Assembly (NCBI RefSeq): GCF_003626535.1
Contig: NZ_RBAL01000023.1
Location: 1-64,000 of the forward strand
Source: Streptomyces hoynatensis
GTDB taxonomy: Bacteria > Actinomycetota > Actinomycetes > Streptomycetales > Streptomycetaceae
Direction: 5' to 3'
Length of the DNA stretch: 64,000 bases
A program made the position numbers and the translations under genes. The notes under the pieces are model-generated. The model did not search any database and was not told where the DNA came from. It saw nothing but the letters and a program-made list of their open reading frames with translations. Shown one piece after another: positions 52,551-61,775 of this stretch. Position 1 is the first letter of the stretch. Every line of letters begins with the position of its first letter.

Positions 52551-53732
52551 ATGTCTGCCTCTCTTGGGGACAGGCTGCGTGAGGCACGCAAGCTCGCCGG
52601 CCTGTCGCAGCGGGAACTCGCCCGTCACTCGGGCGTTTCCTACTCCCTGATCACGAAGCTGGAACAGGGAGAGCGCCAGGACACTCGTTTGGAAACGCTG
52701 CACCGTCTCGCCCGCGTCCTCGAAACCACGACCTCCGCGTTGCTCTCAGCTCCCACCGATGGCGACGACCGCGAAGCGCCGGCGGCGCCGGCCGAATGGC
52801 GTGGGGTGCGCGAGGCGCTGGCCGACACTGCCACCGACATCGCCGAGGCTCCGACGGTCCGCGGCATCCAAGAAGGGGTGGAAGCAGCAGTGCGCATCTA
52901 TCGCAGCACTGACTACACCGCCCTTGCGCCCCTCTTGCCCGGGCTCATTCGGGACACCCACGCGTTGGCCGGCCTCGCGCCGGAGGGTGCTGCGCTGCGC
53001 ATGAGGACGCTGGCTCTGACCGCTCAGCTGATGACCCAGACTCGGCAATACGACCTGGCCGAGACGGCGCTGGCGCAAGCAGAGCGAGGTGCGCCGGATA
53101 CGCCTTACGCGGTCGCCGCGGTGGATCTGCGGTGCTGGCTGCTGCTGCGCCGCGGCCGGGTGAACGAGGTGATCGAGTTGGCGACACGGTGGGCCGATCA
53201 GATCGAGCCCCGGTTCCCGCGGGCAACCCCGACCGAACTCGCGATGTACGGCTGGCTGCTGTTGCGTGCCGCTGCCGCGGCCGGGCGGGACAACCGTCCC
53301 GACGAGGCGGAAGGCATGATGCAGCTGGCGGAGGCCGCGGCAGTCGCGGCGGGGCGTCCCCATCAGATGCGCCGGTTGGGGTTCATGCGCACGTTCGCGG
53401 TGAGCGCCGTCAGGATGCAGCGTGCCGAGTACGCGATGGTGTGCGATCGCCCCGACGAGGTACTGCGCCTGTCCGCGCGGGTCGGTGTCATGCAGATGAG
53501 CCCCACCAACGGCTCGCGTAATCGGCATCTGCTGGACGTGGCGCATGCGCACGCCCGGACTCGACGCCATGGCACGGCGGTCTCGACGCTGCTCAAGATC
53601 CACGAGGACGCGCCGCAGTGGTTCTCGCATCAGCGGTACGCGCGGGATGTGGTGCAGCTGATCACCGAACGGCGGCGGACACTGACGCCGGAGATGCAGC
53701 AGCTGGCCGGTGTTGTCCGCCTATCGCTGTGA
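52551..53732 (+). CDS. XRE-family regulator with TPR-like C-terminus (B)
   Basis: The 393-aa protein has an N-terminal XRE domain (LGDRLREARKLAGLSQRELARHSGVSYSLITKLEQGERQDTRLETLHRLARVLE) and a TPR-like helical remainder. It is a clear paralogue of regulator A, 3 kb upstream, with the same C-terminal phrase around FSHQRYARDVV. Start ATG 52551 directly follows an operator-like palindrome. Ligand unknown. Confidence 0.9.
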   Translation: MSASLGDRLREARKLAGLSQRELARHSGVSYSLITKLEQGERQDTRLETLHRLARVLETTTSALLSAPTDGDDREAPAAPAEWRGVREALADTATDIAEAPTVRGIQEGVEAAVRIYRSTDYTALAPLLPGLIRDTHALAGLAPEGAALRMRTLALTAQLMTQTRQYDLAETALAQAERGAPDTPYAVAAVDLRCWLLLRRGRVNEVIELATRWADQIEPRFPRATPTELAMYGWLLLRAAAAAGRDNRPDEAEGMMQLAEAAAVAAGRPHQMRRLGFMRTFAVSAVRMQRAEYAMVCDRPDEVLRLSARVGVMQMSPTNGSRNRHLLDVAHAHARTRRHGTAVSTLLKIHEDAPQWFSHQRYARDVVQLITERRRTLTPEMQQLAGVVRLSL

Positions 53733-53848
53733 CCCGCTGTGGTAGGTCCGCTTCGAGGCGCTGGAACTGCCGTTGAGGCGGCCACGGCGCAGGCATGACT
53801 TCCTCGGCGCCGACGGTCCGTACACGGCACGGGCCAGGGCGTGACGGG

Positions 53849-54175
53849 TCAGTCCGCGTCCTTCCCGGTGGTGTTGTCGATCCAGCGCAAGTACCCCGCT
53901 GCCCCGGTGAGCGGCACTGCCGAGACCTCCGGGTTCTTCCATGGGTGGTGGTCCAGCAGGTGCGCTTCCAGCGCGGCATACCGGTCAGCGCGGGTCTTGA
54001 ACAAGAGCTGCCACTCTTCGCCGGTACCGAACGCGCCTTGATGCCAGAACACCGAGACCACCGGACCGACGATCTGCGCACCGGCCGCCAACCGGGCCGC
54101 CACAACCGACTGCGCCAGCTTCACGGCGTCGTCGCGGGTCTCCGTGGCCGTGGCCACCTGTAGGTACTCAGCCAT
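53849..54175 (-). CDS. cutA: Divalent-cation tolerance protein CutA
   Basis: The 108-aa protein starts at ATG 54175 (MAEYLQVATATETRDDAVKLAQS). The CutA1 fold motifs are VAARLAAGAQIVGPVVSVFWHQG and EEWQLLFKTRADRYAALEAHLLDHHPWKNPEVSAVPL. It forms a trimer in the family and is linked to copper tolerance, though its function is not settled. It lies downstream of pepN on the same strand with a terminator in between. Confidence 0.92.
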   Translation of the reverse strand: MAEYLQVATATETRDDAVKLAQSVVAARLAAGAQIVGPVVSVFWHQGAFGTGEEWQLLFKTRADRYAALEAHLLDHHPWKNPEVSAVPLTGAAGYLRWIDNTTGKDAD

Positions 54176-54221
54176 GCGGACGAGCCTAGCCACGGGAATG
54201 CCGGAGGGCCTTGTGACCCAT

Positions 54222-54252
54222 CCCCCTCCGCCCCCGGACGGGGCGGAGGGGG
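54222..54252. terminator. Terminator after pepN
   Basis: CCCCCTCCGCCCC pairs with GGGGCGGAGGGGG around CGGAC, just past the pepN stop on the minus strand. Confidence 0.8.
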
Positions 54253-54259
54253 TCCCGGG

Positions 54260-56839
54260 TCAGGAGGTGGCGGCTGCGTCGGCGGCCTGGGCGCGGAGGG
54301 CGCGTTCCACGCCCGCCCTGGCCTCGGTGACCAGGCGGCGCAGGGCCGCGGTCGGCTCGGCGGTCGCCAGCCAGGCGTCGGTGGCCTCCAGGGTCTCGCG
54401 GGTGGCCTGGATGGAGGGGTAGAGGCCGACGGCCACCTGCTGGGCCATCTCGTGGCTGCGGGACTCCCAGACGCCCTTCAGCGCCGCGAAGTACTTGGCC
54501 GTGTAGGGGGCGAGCAGCTCCCGCTGGTCCGCCTGCACGAAGCCGCCGATGACCGCCTCCTGGACCGCGTTCGGCAGCCTGTCGCCCTCCACCACCTCGG
54601 CCCAGGCCGCTGCCTTGGCCTCCGCGGTGGGCCGGGCGGCCCGCGCGGTGGCCGCGTGGCGCTCGCCGGCCGCGGTGGCGTCCCTGGCCAGCTCGGCCGC
54701 GATCTCCGGCTCGTCCGCCCGGCCGGTGGCCGCGAGCCGCTGCAGCAGGGCCCAGCGGAGCTCGGTGTCGACGGTGAGGCCCTCGATGGTCTCGCTGCCG
54801 TCGAGCAGCCCGGCCAGCAGGGCGAGTTGCTCCTCGGTGCGGGCCACCGCCGCCAGGGCCCTGGCCCAGGCCAGCTGGTGGTCGCTGCCGGGCTCGGCGG
54901 CCCGCAGGTGCTCGACCGTGGCCTGCGCCCAGGTTCGCAGCCCCGTCTCGCGCCAGGCGGGGGCCGCGTAGGAGTCCAGGGCGAGCGCCACCTGGCGGTG
55001 CAGCGTCTGCACCACGCCGATGTCGGTCTCCTTGCCGATGCCGGAGAGCACGAGCGACAGGTAGTCGCGGGTGGCCATCTCGGCGTCCCGGGTCATGTCC
55101 CAGGCCGAGGACCAGCACAGGGCGCGCGGCAGCGACTCGGCGAAGTCGCCCAGGTGCCGGGCCACGACGGCGGCCGAGTCGGGGTCGAGGCGCACCTTGG
55201 CGTAGGTGAGGTCGTCGTCGTTGAGGAGCAGCACGTCGGGGCGGGGGCGGCCGTCCAGCGCGGGGACCTTCGTCAGCTCCCCGTCCACGTCCAGCTCGAT
55301 CCGGTCGGTGCGCACCAGGGCGCCCTCGCGCAGCTCGTAGAGGCCGATCGCGATGCGGTGCGGGCGCAGCGTCGGCTCGCCCTTCGCGCCCGCGGGCAGC
55401 GGCGGCGCCTCCTGCCTGATGGCCGCCTCGGTGATCACCCCGGCGCCGTCCACGGCGATCTCCGGGCGCAGGACGTTGATCCCGGCGGTCTCCAGCCACG
55501 CCTTCGACCAGGCCGACAGGTCGCGGCCGCTGGTCTCCTCCAGGGCGGTCAGCAGGTCGGTGAGCGTGGTGTTGGACCACTCGTGGCGCTTGAAGTAGGT
55601 GCGCACGCCGCGGAAGAACTCGTCCATGCCGACGTAGGCGACCAGCTGCTTGAGGACGCTCGCGCCCTTGGCGTAGGTGATGCCGTCGAAGTTGACCAGG
55701 ACGTCGTCCAGGTCCCTGATCTCGGCCATCACCGGGTGGGTGGAGGGGAGTTGGTCCTGCCGGTACGCCCAGGTCTTGAGCTGGTTGGCGAAGGTCGTCC
55801 AGGCGTGGGGCCAGCTGCTGCCGGGGGCGTGCGCCTGGCAGGCCAGCGAGGTGTAGGTGGCGAACGACTCGTTCAGCCACAGGTCGTTCCACCACTCCAT
55901 GGTGACCAGGTCGCCGAACCACATGTGGGCCAGCTCGTGCAGGATCGTCTCCGCCCGCGCCTCGTAGGCCGCGTCGGTCACCTTGGAGCGGAAGACGTAC
56001 TGGTCGCGGATGGTGACGGCGCCCGCGTTCTCCATCGCGCCCGCGTTGAACTCGGGAACGAACAGCTGGTCGTACTTGGCGAAGGGGTAGGGGTAGTCGA
56101 ACTTCTCCTGGTACCAGTCGAAGCCCTGCCTGGTGACCTCGAAGATGGCCTCGGCGTCGAGGTGTTCGGCCAGCGAGGGGCGGCAGTACAGGCCCAGCGG
56201 CACGCTGCGGCCCTCGCCCTCCCAGGTGCTGTGGACGGCGTGGTAGGGGCCCGCGATCAGGGCGGTGACGTAGGTGGAGATGCGGGGCGTGGGGGCGAAT
56301 TGCCACACCGTGCCCCCGGGCCCCTCGGCGCCCTCGGGCGTGGGGGAGTTGGAGATGACCTGCCAGCCGGCCGGCGCGGTCACGGTGAAGGCGAAGGTGG
56401 CCTTGAGGTCGGGCTGTTCGAAACAGGCGTAGACCCGGCGGGCGTCGGGGACCTCGAACTGCGTGTACAGGTACGCCTGCTTGTCGACCGGGTCGACGGA
56501 ACGGTGCAGGCCCTCGCCGGTGTTGGTGTAGGCGCAGTCGGCGACGACCCGCAGCTCGTTGGCGCCCTCGGCCACCGCGGGCAGCGCGATCCGGGAGTCG
56601 GCGAAGACCTCGGCGGGGTCGAGGGGGGTGCCGTTGAGCACCACCTCGTGCACCGCGGGGGCGATCAGGTCGGCGAAGGTCTCCCCGGCCGCGCGGGCGG
56701 TGAAGCGGACGGTGGTCTCGGAGCGGAACGTTCCGCCGTCCTGGGCGCCCGAGATGTCGAGCGCGATGTCGTAACTGTCCACGCTGAGCAGCTGGGCCCG
56801 CTGCCTCGCCTCTTCCCGGGTCAGATTCGTGCCAGGCAC
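54260..56839 (-). CDS. pepN: Aminopeptidase N (M1 metallopeptidase)
   Basis: The 859-aa enzyme starts at GTG 56839 (MPGTNLTREEARQRA), with GGGAGC upstream. It has the exopeptidase motif GAMEN (267-271), zinc site HELAH (301-305) and Glu324 in NESFATY. A long C-terminal ERAP-like helical domain follows. It removes N-terminal residues from peptides in the cytosol. A paralogue lies 5 kb away at the window edge on the same strand. Confidence 0.95.
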   Translation of the reverse strand: MPGTNLTREEARQRAQLLSVDSYDIALDISGAQDGGTFRSETTVRFTARAAGETFADLIAPAVHEVVLNGTPLDPAEVFADSRIALPAVAEGANELRVVADCAYTNTGEGLHRSVDPVDKQAYLYTQFEVPDARRVYACFEQPDLKATFAFTVTAPAGWQVISNSPTPEGAEGPGGTVWQFAPTPRISTYVTALIAGPYHAVHSTWEGEGRSVPLGLYCRPSLAEHLDAEAIFEVTRQGFDWYQEKFDYPYPFAKYDQLFVPEFNAGAMENAGAVTIRDQYVFRSKVTDAAYEARAETILHELAHMWFGDLVTMEWWNDLWLNESFATYTSLACQAHAPGSSWPHAWTTFANQLKTWAYRQDQLPSTHPVMAEIRDLDDVLVNFDGITYAKGASVLKQLVAYVGMDEFFRGVRTYFKRHEWSNTTLTDLLTALEETSGRDLSAWSKAWLETAGINVLRPEIAVDGAGVITEAAIRQEAPPLPAGAKGEPTLRPHRIAIGLYELREGALVRTDRIELDVDGELTKVPALDGRPRPDVLLLNDDDLTYAKVRLDPDSAAVVARHLGDFAESLPRALCWSSAWDMTRDAEMATRDYLSLVLSGIGKETDIGVVQTLHRQVALALDSYAAPAWRETGLRTWAQATVEHLRAAEPGSDHQLAWARALAAVARTEEQLALLAGLLDGSETIEGLTVDTELRWALLQRLAATGRADEPEIAAELARDATAAGERHAATARAARPTAEAKAAAWAEVVEGDRLPNAVQEAVIGGFVQADQRELLAPYTAKYFAALKGVWESRSHEMAQQVAVGLYPSIQATRETLEATDAWLATAEPTAALRRLVTEARAGVERALRAQAADAAATS

Positions 56840-56924
56840 GTGGTGCTCCCGTCTGTCTGATGTCTCTGCCTGTCGTGTCCGCGGACAGCCGTGGCGTAGC
56901 CACGCAATCCTCGCACGCCCCACG

Positions 56925-56971
56925 CCGCAGGGGCGGGCGGACGGCCGCGAGCCGCCCGCCCGCCCCTGCGG
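56925..56971. terminator. Long-stem hairpin between S8 protease and pepN
   Basis: A 16-nt arm (56925-56940) is the complement of 56956-56971, with a 15-base loop. Transcripts of the S8 gene should stop here or at the hairpin at 57039. Confidence 0.6.
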
Positions 56972-57038
56972 GTCGGTGCCTGCCGCTCCCGGGGGAGCGG
57001 CCCCTGCCGGATCTGCCCGGTTCGCCCGGGCGCCCGGT

Positions 57039-57070
57039 GGGTGGGCGCCCGGTCCCCGCGGCGCCCACCC
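57039..57070. terminator. Terminator directly after S8 protease gene
   Basis: GGGTGGGCGCC (57039-57049) pairs with GGCGCCCACCC (57060-57070), 17 bases past the stop codon on the minus strand. Confidence 0.7.
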
Positions 57071-57086
57071 GGTGTCTGCCCCGGGG

Positions 57087-60000
57087 TTATTCGGCGAGGT
57101 GCTCGATGGTGACGCGGCCGGTGCCGGTCACCGTGCCCGCCGCGTTGACCAGGTGGACCTCGCCGAAGATCTGCCGTCCCTCGCCGGCCTCGGCGGCCGC
57201 CTGGGCGACGGTGACCTCGGCCTGGACCTCGGCCGAGTCGCCGGTCCCCAGCTCGAACACCTGGTCCCCGTCGACCGCGACGGAGCCGAGCGAGGGGCTG
57301 AGGTAGGCGTCGCGGTAGCTGAAGGTCGTGCTGCCCGCGGGCACCGCGTACGCGTCCACCTCGACGGTGTACGTGCCGGGCTCCGGGTCGGCCAGGCGGA
57401 CCGCCTCCTCGGCGGAGGAGGTGGTCGACTGGCCCACGAGCGAGCCGTCCTCGGCGTAGACGTACAGGTCGAGGTCGGCGCCCGGGTCGGCCGCGGAGCC
57501 GATGACGGCCTCCAACTGCGAGACGTCCTCGCCGACTTCCACCTCGTAGGTGAGCACGTCGCCGTCCGCGATCTCGACGGTCTCGACGCGGGCCGAGCCG
57601 AGCTGCCCCGAGGTGAGCGAGCCGGCCACCGGCGCGAAGTCGTTGGTGACCTCCCAGTCCACCGGCACCGGAGTGCCCGGCTGGGCCTCCTCGATGGTCC
57701 GCGTCTCGGGGTCGAAGGTGGCGCCGAGTGCGGTGGCGGTGACGGTGTACGGGTTGTTCAGCTCGGGCGAGGTGCGCCGCGCCTCGACCTCGATCTCCCA
57801 CACGCCCGGGATCGGGTCGGCGTAGGAGCGCAGGTCGGGACGGCAGGTGTTGTCCGGGTTGTAGTGCGGGTAGCACAGGTTGGTCGCGGAGTCGTCGGCC
57901 GGCGTGCCCCAGGGGGTGATGGCGATCCACCGGGTCTGGCTGTCCTCGGCCAGCCCGTCCATCGCGACCTCCAGGGTCCTGGTGCCCTCGGGGACGGTCA
58001 CGAAGTAGGACGTGGTGGCGTTGCGCTGCACCCGTGCCGAGTCGGAGACCGCGAAGGAGGGCCCGGACAGCTCCTCGGGGACGACGACGGTGTTGAGGAT
58101 CTGGTGGTCGGTGCCCCGGGTGGCCGGGTCGTCGACCGTGAGGATCGCGCTGTGCACGCCGAGCGACTGCGGCCTGGCCTGCACGGTGACCGTCACCGGC
58201 TGGTTCAGCGGCAGCGAGACGCTCCCCGAGCCGCTGAGCCGGAAGGTGTGGTCGTCGTTGTTCACCAGCTCCAGACGGTGGCGGACCGGGCGGTCGGGGC
58301 CCGTGGTGCGGGTGAGGGTGACCTCGTAGTTCTCCCGCTCGCCGACGCCGGGGGCGCTCTCGCGGTCGTAGACGCCGGTGCCGACGCCCGGGGTCTCCAG
58401 GTAGTCGGACATGGCCTGGTCGACCGGGGCCTGGACGGTGTACTCGTGCGCCGTGGCGCCCTGGGTGATCAGCCGCCAGGCCGCCGCGGTGTCGATGAGG
58501 CCCGCGCCCTGCTCGTGCGCCTGCACGCCCCGGATCGGGTCGGCGGAGCTGGTGAGCGCCGTGCGCAGGTCGGCGGGGGAGAGGTCGATGCCGCGCTGCC
58601 CGGCCGCGGAGAGCAGCAGGGCGGCGGCGCCGGTGGCCTGCGGGGCGGCCATCGAGGTGCCCTGGAGCATCGCGTAGCCGGGCGGCAGGTCGTAGCCGGC
58701 CTCGGCGACCGGGCCGCCGGGCAGCCAGGTGGGCACCGCGTTGATGGCGGCGCCTGGCGCGGAGATCGTCGGCTGGAAGCCGCCGTCGTCGCGCGGTCCC
58801 GCCGAGGAGAACGGCAGCATCGCGTAGGCGGTGCGGACCTCGGAGCCGTAGTTGGCGGCCCAGGTCTCGCGGGAGATGGTGGCGCCGACGCTGACGACCT
58901 TGTCGGCCACGGCCGGGTCGCTGATGGTGTTGGTGCCGGGGCCGTCGTTGCCCGCCGAGATGAACAGCTCCACGCCGTAGGTGTCGATCAGCTCGGTGTA
59001 GAGGTGGGCGCGGGCGTTGTTGCCGTCGTTGAGGGCGGGCAGGCCGCCGATGGAGACGTTGACGACGTCCACGTGGCGGTTGACCACGAGGTCGATCATG
59101 CCCTCGGTGAGCGCGGTGGCCGTGCAGCCGCCGGCGAAGGTGCAGGCGCGGGCCGAGACCAGCTGCGCGCCGGGCGCGGCGCCGCGCATCTCGCCGCCGA
59201 ACAGGCCGTTGGCCGCGGTGATGCCGGCCACGTGGGTGCCGTGCTCGCCGGAGACGATGCCGATGTTGACGAAGTCCCTGGTCTGGCCGACCCAGTCGCC
59301 GCCGTAGGGGTCCATCGGGACGTCCTCGCGGATCTCCACGACGAACGGGATGGCCTCGGCGATCGCGGTGTCCGGGTCGTCGGTGCCGAAGTGGCCGATC
59401 TGGTGGTCCTCGCCGTAGGGCCGGAGGGCGTCCTCGTCGCCGAAGTCGCCGTCGTCGTCGAGGTCGACGCGGACGGTGCCGGCCTCGGGGTCGTACAGCA
59501 GGCCCCAGCTGTCGGTGGTGTCGCCGTCCCGGTTGACGTCGCCGCCGACCTCGCCGACGGCGACGGCCTCCTTGAAGGTGCTGATCAGGTAGTCGCCCTC
59601 GGGGGCGGTGTAGGTGCGGTCGCCGTAGGCGAAGCTGTCGCCCGAGACCTCGGTGACCATGGGCCGCCAGGTGCCGTCGCCGTCGAGGATCGGGTCGGTC
59701 GCGGTGACCCAGTCGACGATCTTGCGCTCGCCGGTGGTGGTCTCCTGCAGCGCGGGGTGCGCCAGGTCGACGCCGGTGTCCAGGATGCCGATGGTGACCC
59801 CGCGCCCGTCGGCCTGCGGGTGGTCCTCGACGAAGTCGATGGCGCCGGTGTCGGCCGCGGGCTGGTACGGGTTGTCCGCGGGGGTGTCCTCGTCCGGGGC
59901 CTCGTAGCTCCGGCCGGAGTGGCCGCCGCGCCCGCCGTTCGACTCGGGGCGGGGGTCGGGGAGCTGGATCTCCTCGTTCATGTCGATGGCGTAGACGGAG

Positions 60001-60455
60001 GAGAGGCCGCCCGCCGTGTCGATCGCGTCCTCGGCGCGGCTGGTGGGCACGGTGACGCGGACGTAGCCGATCTCGTCCTCGGTGTAGCCGACCGAGGCGC
60101 CGGAGACGGAGTCGAGGGCGTCGACGACGCCCGCGGTCTCGCCGGGCTCCGCGGCGATCATCATCGTGACGTAGCGCTCGCCGCTCTCCCGCGCCTGGGC
60201 GAGGAGCGTGGCGTCGCGGGTGCCGAACTTCTCACCGAGCGGCTTGTCGGGAACGGCCCCCGGGGAGGGCGGCGCCGTGCCGTCGGCGAGGGCCGGGAGC
60301 GCCCCGGTGAGCGCGAGGGAGGCGGCGAGGCCGGTGGCCAGCGCGAGCCGGGACAGCGTCCGCGGCAGGGACGGGGGCGCGTGGTCCGGTTCTGCACGCC
60401 GGAACGCATCGGGTGCGGACGCGCGTAGAGGTCTGTGGGGTGGTCTCAATGACAT
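57087..60455 (-). CDS. Secreted S8 (subtilisin-family) serine protease
   Basis: The 1122-aa protein starts at ATG 60455 (AAGGA six bases upstream), with a signal peptide around residues 34-58 (LSRLALATGLAASLALTGALPALA). A propeptide-like region follows. The catalytic triad is Asp226 (GILDTGVDL), His405 (GEHGTHVAG) and Ser601 (QGTSMAAPQ), with Asn503 of the oxyanion hole (SAGNDGP). A 100-residue insertion separates Asp and His. The C-terminal 450 residues are beta-rich (fibronectin/PPC-like). It is an extracellular protease. The gene lies between two aminopeptidase N genes, but those are cytosolic. Confidence 0.92.
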   Translation of the reverse strand: MSLRPPHRPLRASAPDAFRRAEPDHAPPSLPRTLSRLALATGLAASLALTGALPALADGTAPPSPGAVPDKPLGEKFGTRDATLLAQARESGERYVTMMIAAEPGETAGVVDALDSVSGASVGYTEDEIGYVRVTVPTSRAEDAIDTAGGLSSVYAIDMNEEIQLPDPRPESNGGRGGHSGRSYEAPDEDTPADNPYQPAADTGAIDFVEDHPQADGRGVTIGILDTGVDLAHPALQETTTGERKIVDWVTATDPILDGDGTWRPMVTEVSGDSFAYGDRTYTAPEGDYLISTFKEAVAVGEVGGDVNRDGDTTDSWGLLYDPEAGTVRVDLDDDGDFGDEDALRPYGEDHQIGHFGTDDPDTAIAEAIPFVVEIREDVPMDPYGGDWVGQTRDFVNIGIVSGEHGTHVAGITAANGLFGGEMRGAAPGAQLVSARACTFAGGCTATALTEGMIDLVVNRHVDVVNVSIGGLPALNDGNNARAHLYTELIDTYGVELFISAGNDGPGTNTISDPAVADKVVSVGATISRETWAANYGSEVRTAYAMLPFSSAGPRDDGGFQPTISAPGAAINAVPTWLPGGPVAEAGYDLPPGYAMLQGTSMAAPQATGAAALLLSAAGQRGIDLSPADLRTALTSSADPIRGVQAHEQGAGLIDTAAAWRLITQGATAHEYTVQAPVDQAMSDYLETPGVGTGVYDRESAPGVGERENYEVTLTRTTGPDRPVRHRLELVNNDDHTFRLSGSGSVSLPLNQPVTVTVQARPQSLGVHSAILTVDDPATRGTDHQILNTVVVPEELSGPSFAVSDSARVQRNATTSYFVTVPEGTRTLEVAMDGLAEDSQTRWIAITPWGTPADDSATNLCYPHYNPDNTCRPDLRSYADPIPGVWEIEVEARRTSPELNNPYTVTATALGATFDPETRTIEEAQPGTPVPVDWEVTNDFAPVAGSLTSGQLGSARVETVEIADGDVLTYEVEVGEDVSQLEAVIGSAADPGADLDLYVYAEDGSLVGQSTTSSAEEAVRLADPEPGTYTVEVDAYAVPAGSTTFSYRDAYLSPSLGSVAVDGDQVFELGTGDSAEVQAEVTVAQAAAEAGEGRQIFGEVHLVNAAGTVTGTGRVTIEHLAE

Positions 60456-60657
60456 GGGCATCCTTGTCGGGAATCCTGAGCAGGATGACCGGTTATCATA
60501 CGGAAGTGATGAAAGTATTGGGGGGCTTGGGCGGGAGCTTGTCGCATTCCTGTCAGTAACGTTTGCGTGTCGCGCGTCGTGTGGTGTGCCGGTTCCGGCT
60601 GATTCCCCCTCATTTCCCCTGCCCCTCCCGGTGTCGGCCCCGCCGCCTCCCGGGCGC

Positions 60658-61647
60658 TCAGCGCGGCAGCACCACCAGCCGGGAGGCCGCCGTCCGCGCC
60701 CGCCTCCCCTCGGGCCCGCCCCGCCCCGAGGCGCGCCGCAGCGCCGCGCGCAGCGCCTCGGCCTGGCCCGCGGCGTCCGCGCACAGCGCCCGCGCGGTGA
60801 GCCGCACCACCTCCACGCCCAGCCCGGCCAGCCTGCGCAGCGCGGCCGGTTCCTGGGGCCGCGGCGGCCCGGCGTCGATCCGCACGCCGACCGCGGGCCC
60901 GGGCCAGTAGGCGTCGACCGAGCCGAGGCGCGGGCCGCCGGGCAGCCACAGGTCGACGTTCCAGCACGGGTCGGGCAGCCGGCCCAGACGCACCGCGTCA
61001 AGCAGCCGCTCCTCCGCCACCGCCCGGCCCTCGGCGAGCAGCGTGTCCACCGCGCCCGCGATCCGCGGGTGGTCCAGCAGCCGCGCCCCGGCCAGTTCCG
61101 CGATCAGCTCCGCCGCCGCGCAGTGGCCGCCGCGCACCGCCTCGTGCAGCAGCGGGCCCGCCGCCGGCCCCTCCGGCGCCCCGGCCACCGCGTCGGCGAG
61201 CGCCCGGGGGACCGGCGCCACCGGCACGCCGGCCAGCCGCACCGGCCGGGGCAGGAGGTGGGTGCGCACGATCCGGGCGCAGCCGGCGGAACGCAGCCGC
61301 CGGGTGCTGGGCACCAGCACGTCCACCCGGTCCAGGGCGGTGAGCGGCGGCACCCCGCTGAACCCGTGCAGGGCGAGCGCCGCCGGCCCGGTGACCACCG
61401 TCTCCCCGTCCCGGCCGCCGGCGTAGCGCAGCACCGCCCGCAGCAGTTCCTCCGCGGTGGGCGGCCCCGGCCGCAGCAGGAACACCCCGGGCAGCGGCAT
61501 CTGCCAGGGCCCGCCGGGGCGGCACCGCTCGTGCGCCGCCGCGGCCGGGACCCCGTGCTCGCGCAGTTCCTGGGCCGTCATCACCAGGAGGGGCTTGTGG
61601 GCGAGTTGGTGCAGAGGGCGAGGAATGCGGCGAGTGTCGTCGTTCAT
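60658..61647 (-). CDS. AbiEi-like domain protein
   Basis: The 329-aa protein has an N-terminal winged-helix/antitoxin-like part (MTAQELREHGVPAAAAHERCRPGGPWQMPLPGVFLLRPG, VVTGPAALALHGF) like AbiEi antitoxin-domain proteins in actinomycetes. A C-terminal segment (WNVDLWLPGGPRLGSVDAYWPGPAVGVRIDAG) resembles the Vsr/DUF559 nuclease-like fold. No AbiEii toxin gene is adjacent. Family assignment is moderately sure; function is not. Confidence 0.6.
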   Translation of the reverse strand: MNDDTRRIPRPLHQLAHKPLLVMTAQELREHGVPAAAAHERCRPGGPWQMPLPGVFLLRPGPPTAEELLRAVLRYAGGRDGETVVTGPAALALHGFSGVPPLTALDRVDVLVPSTRRLRSAGCARIVRTHLLPRPVRLAGVPVAPVPRALADAVAGAPEGPAAGPLLHEAVRGGHCAAAELIAELAGARLLDHPRIAGAVDTLLAEGRAVAEERLLDAVRLGRLPDPCWNVDLWLPGGPRLGSVDAYWPGPAVGVRIDAGPPRPQEPAALRRLAGLGVEVVRLTARALCADAAGQAEALRAALRRASGRGGPEGRRARTAASRLVVLPR

Positions 61648-61775
61648 GCCCCGGCACTTCCCCGCCGCGGCCCCCGCCCCACCTTCGTTACAGAGCCGTC
61701 GGCAAACCGGGACAAGACGGCGGAATTATTCGGCAAAGCTCTCCGGAGAGCTCTCCGGCGGGACCGTCCGGCGCC

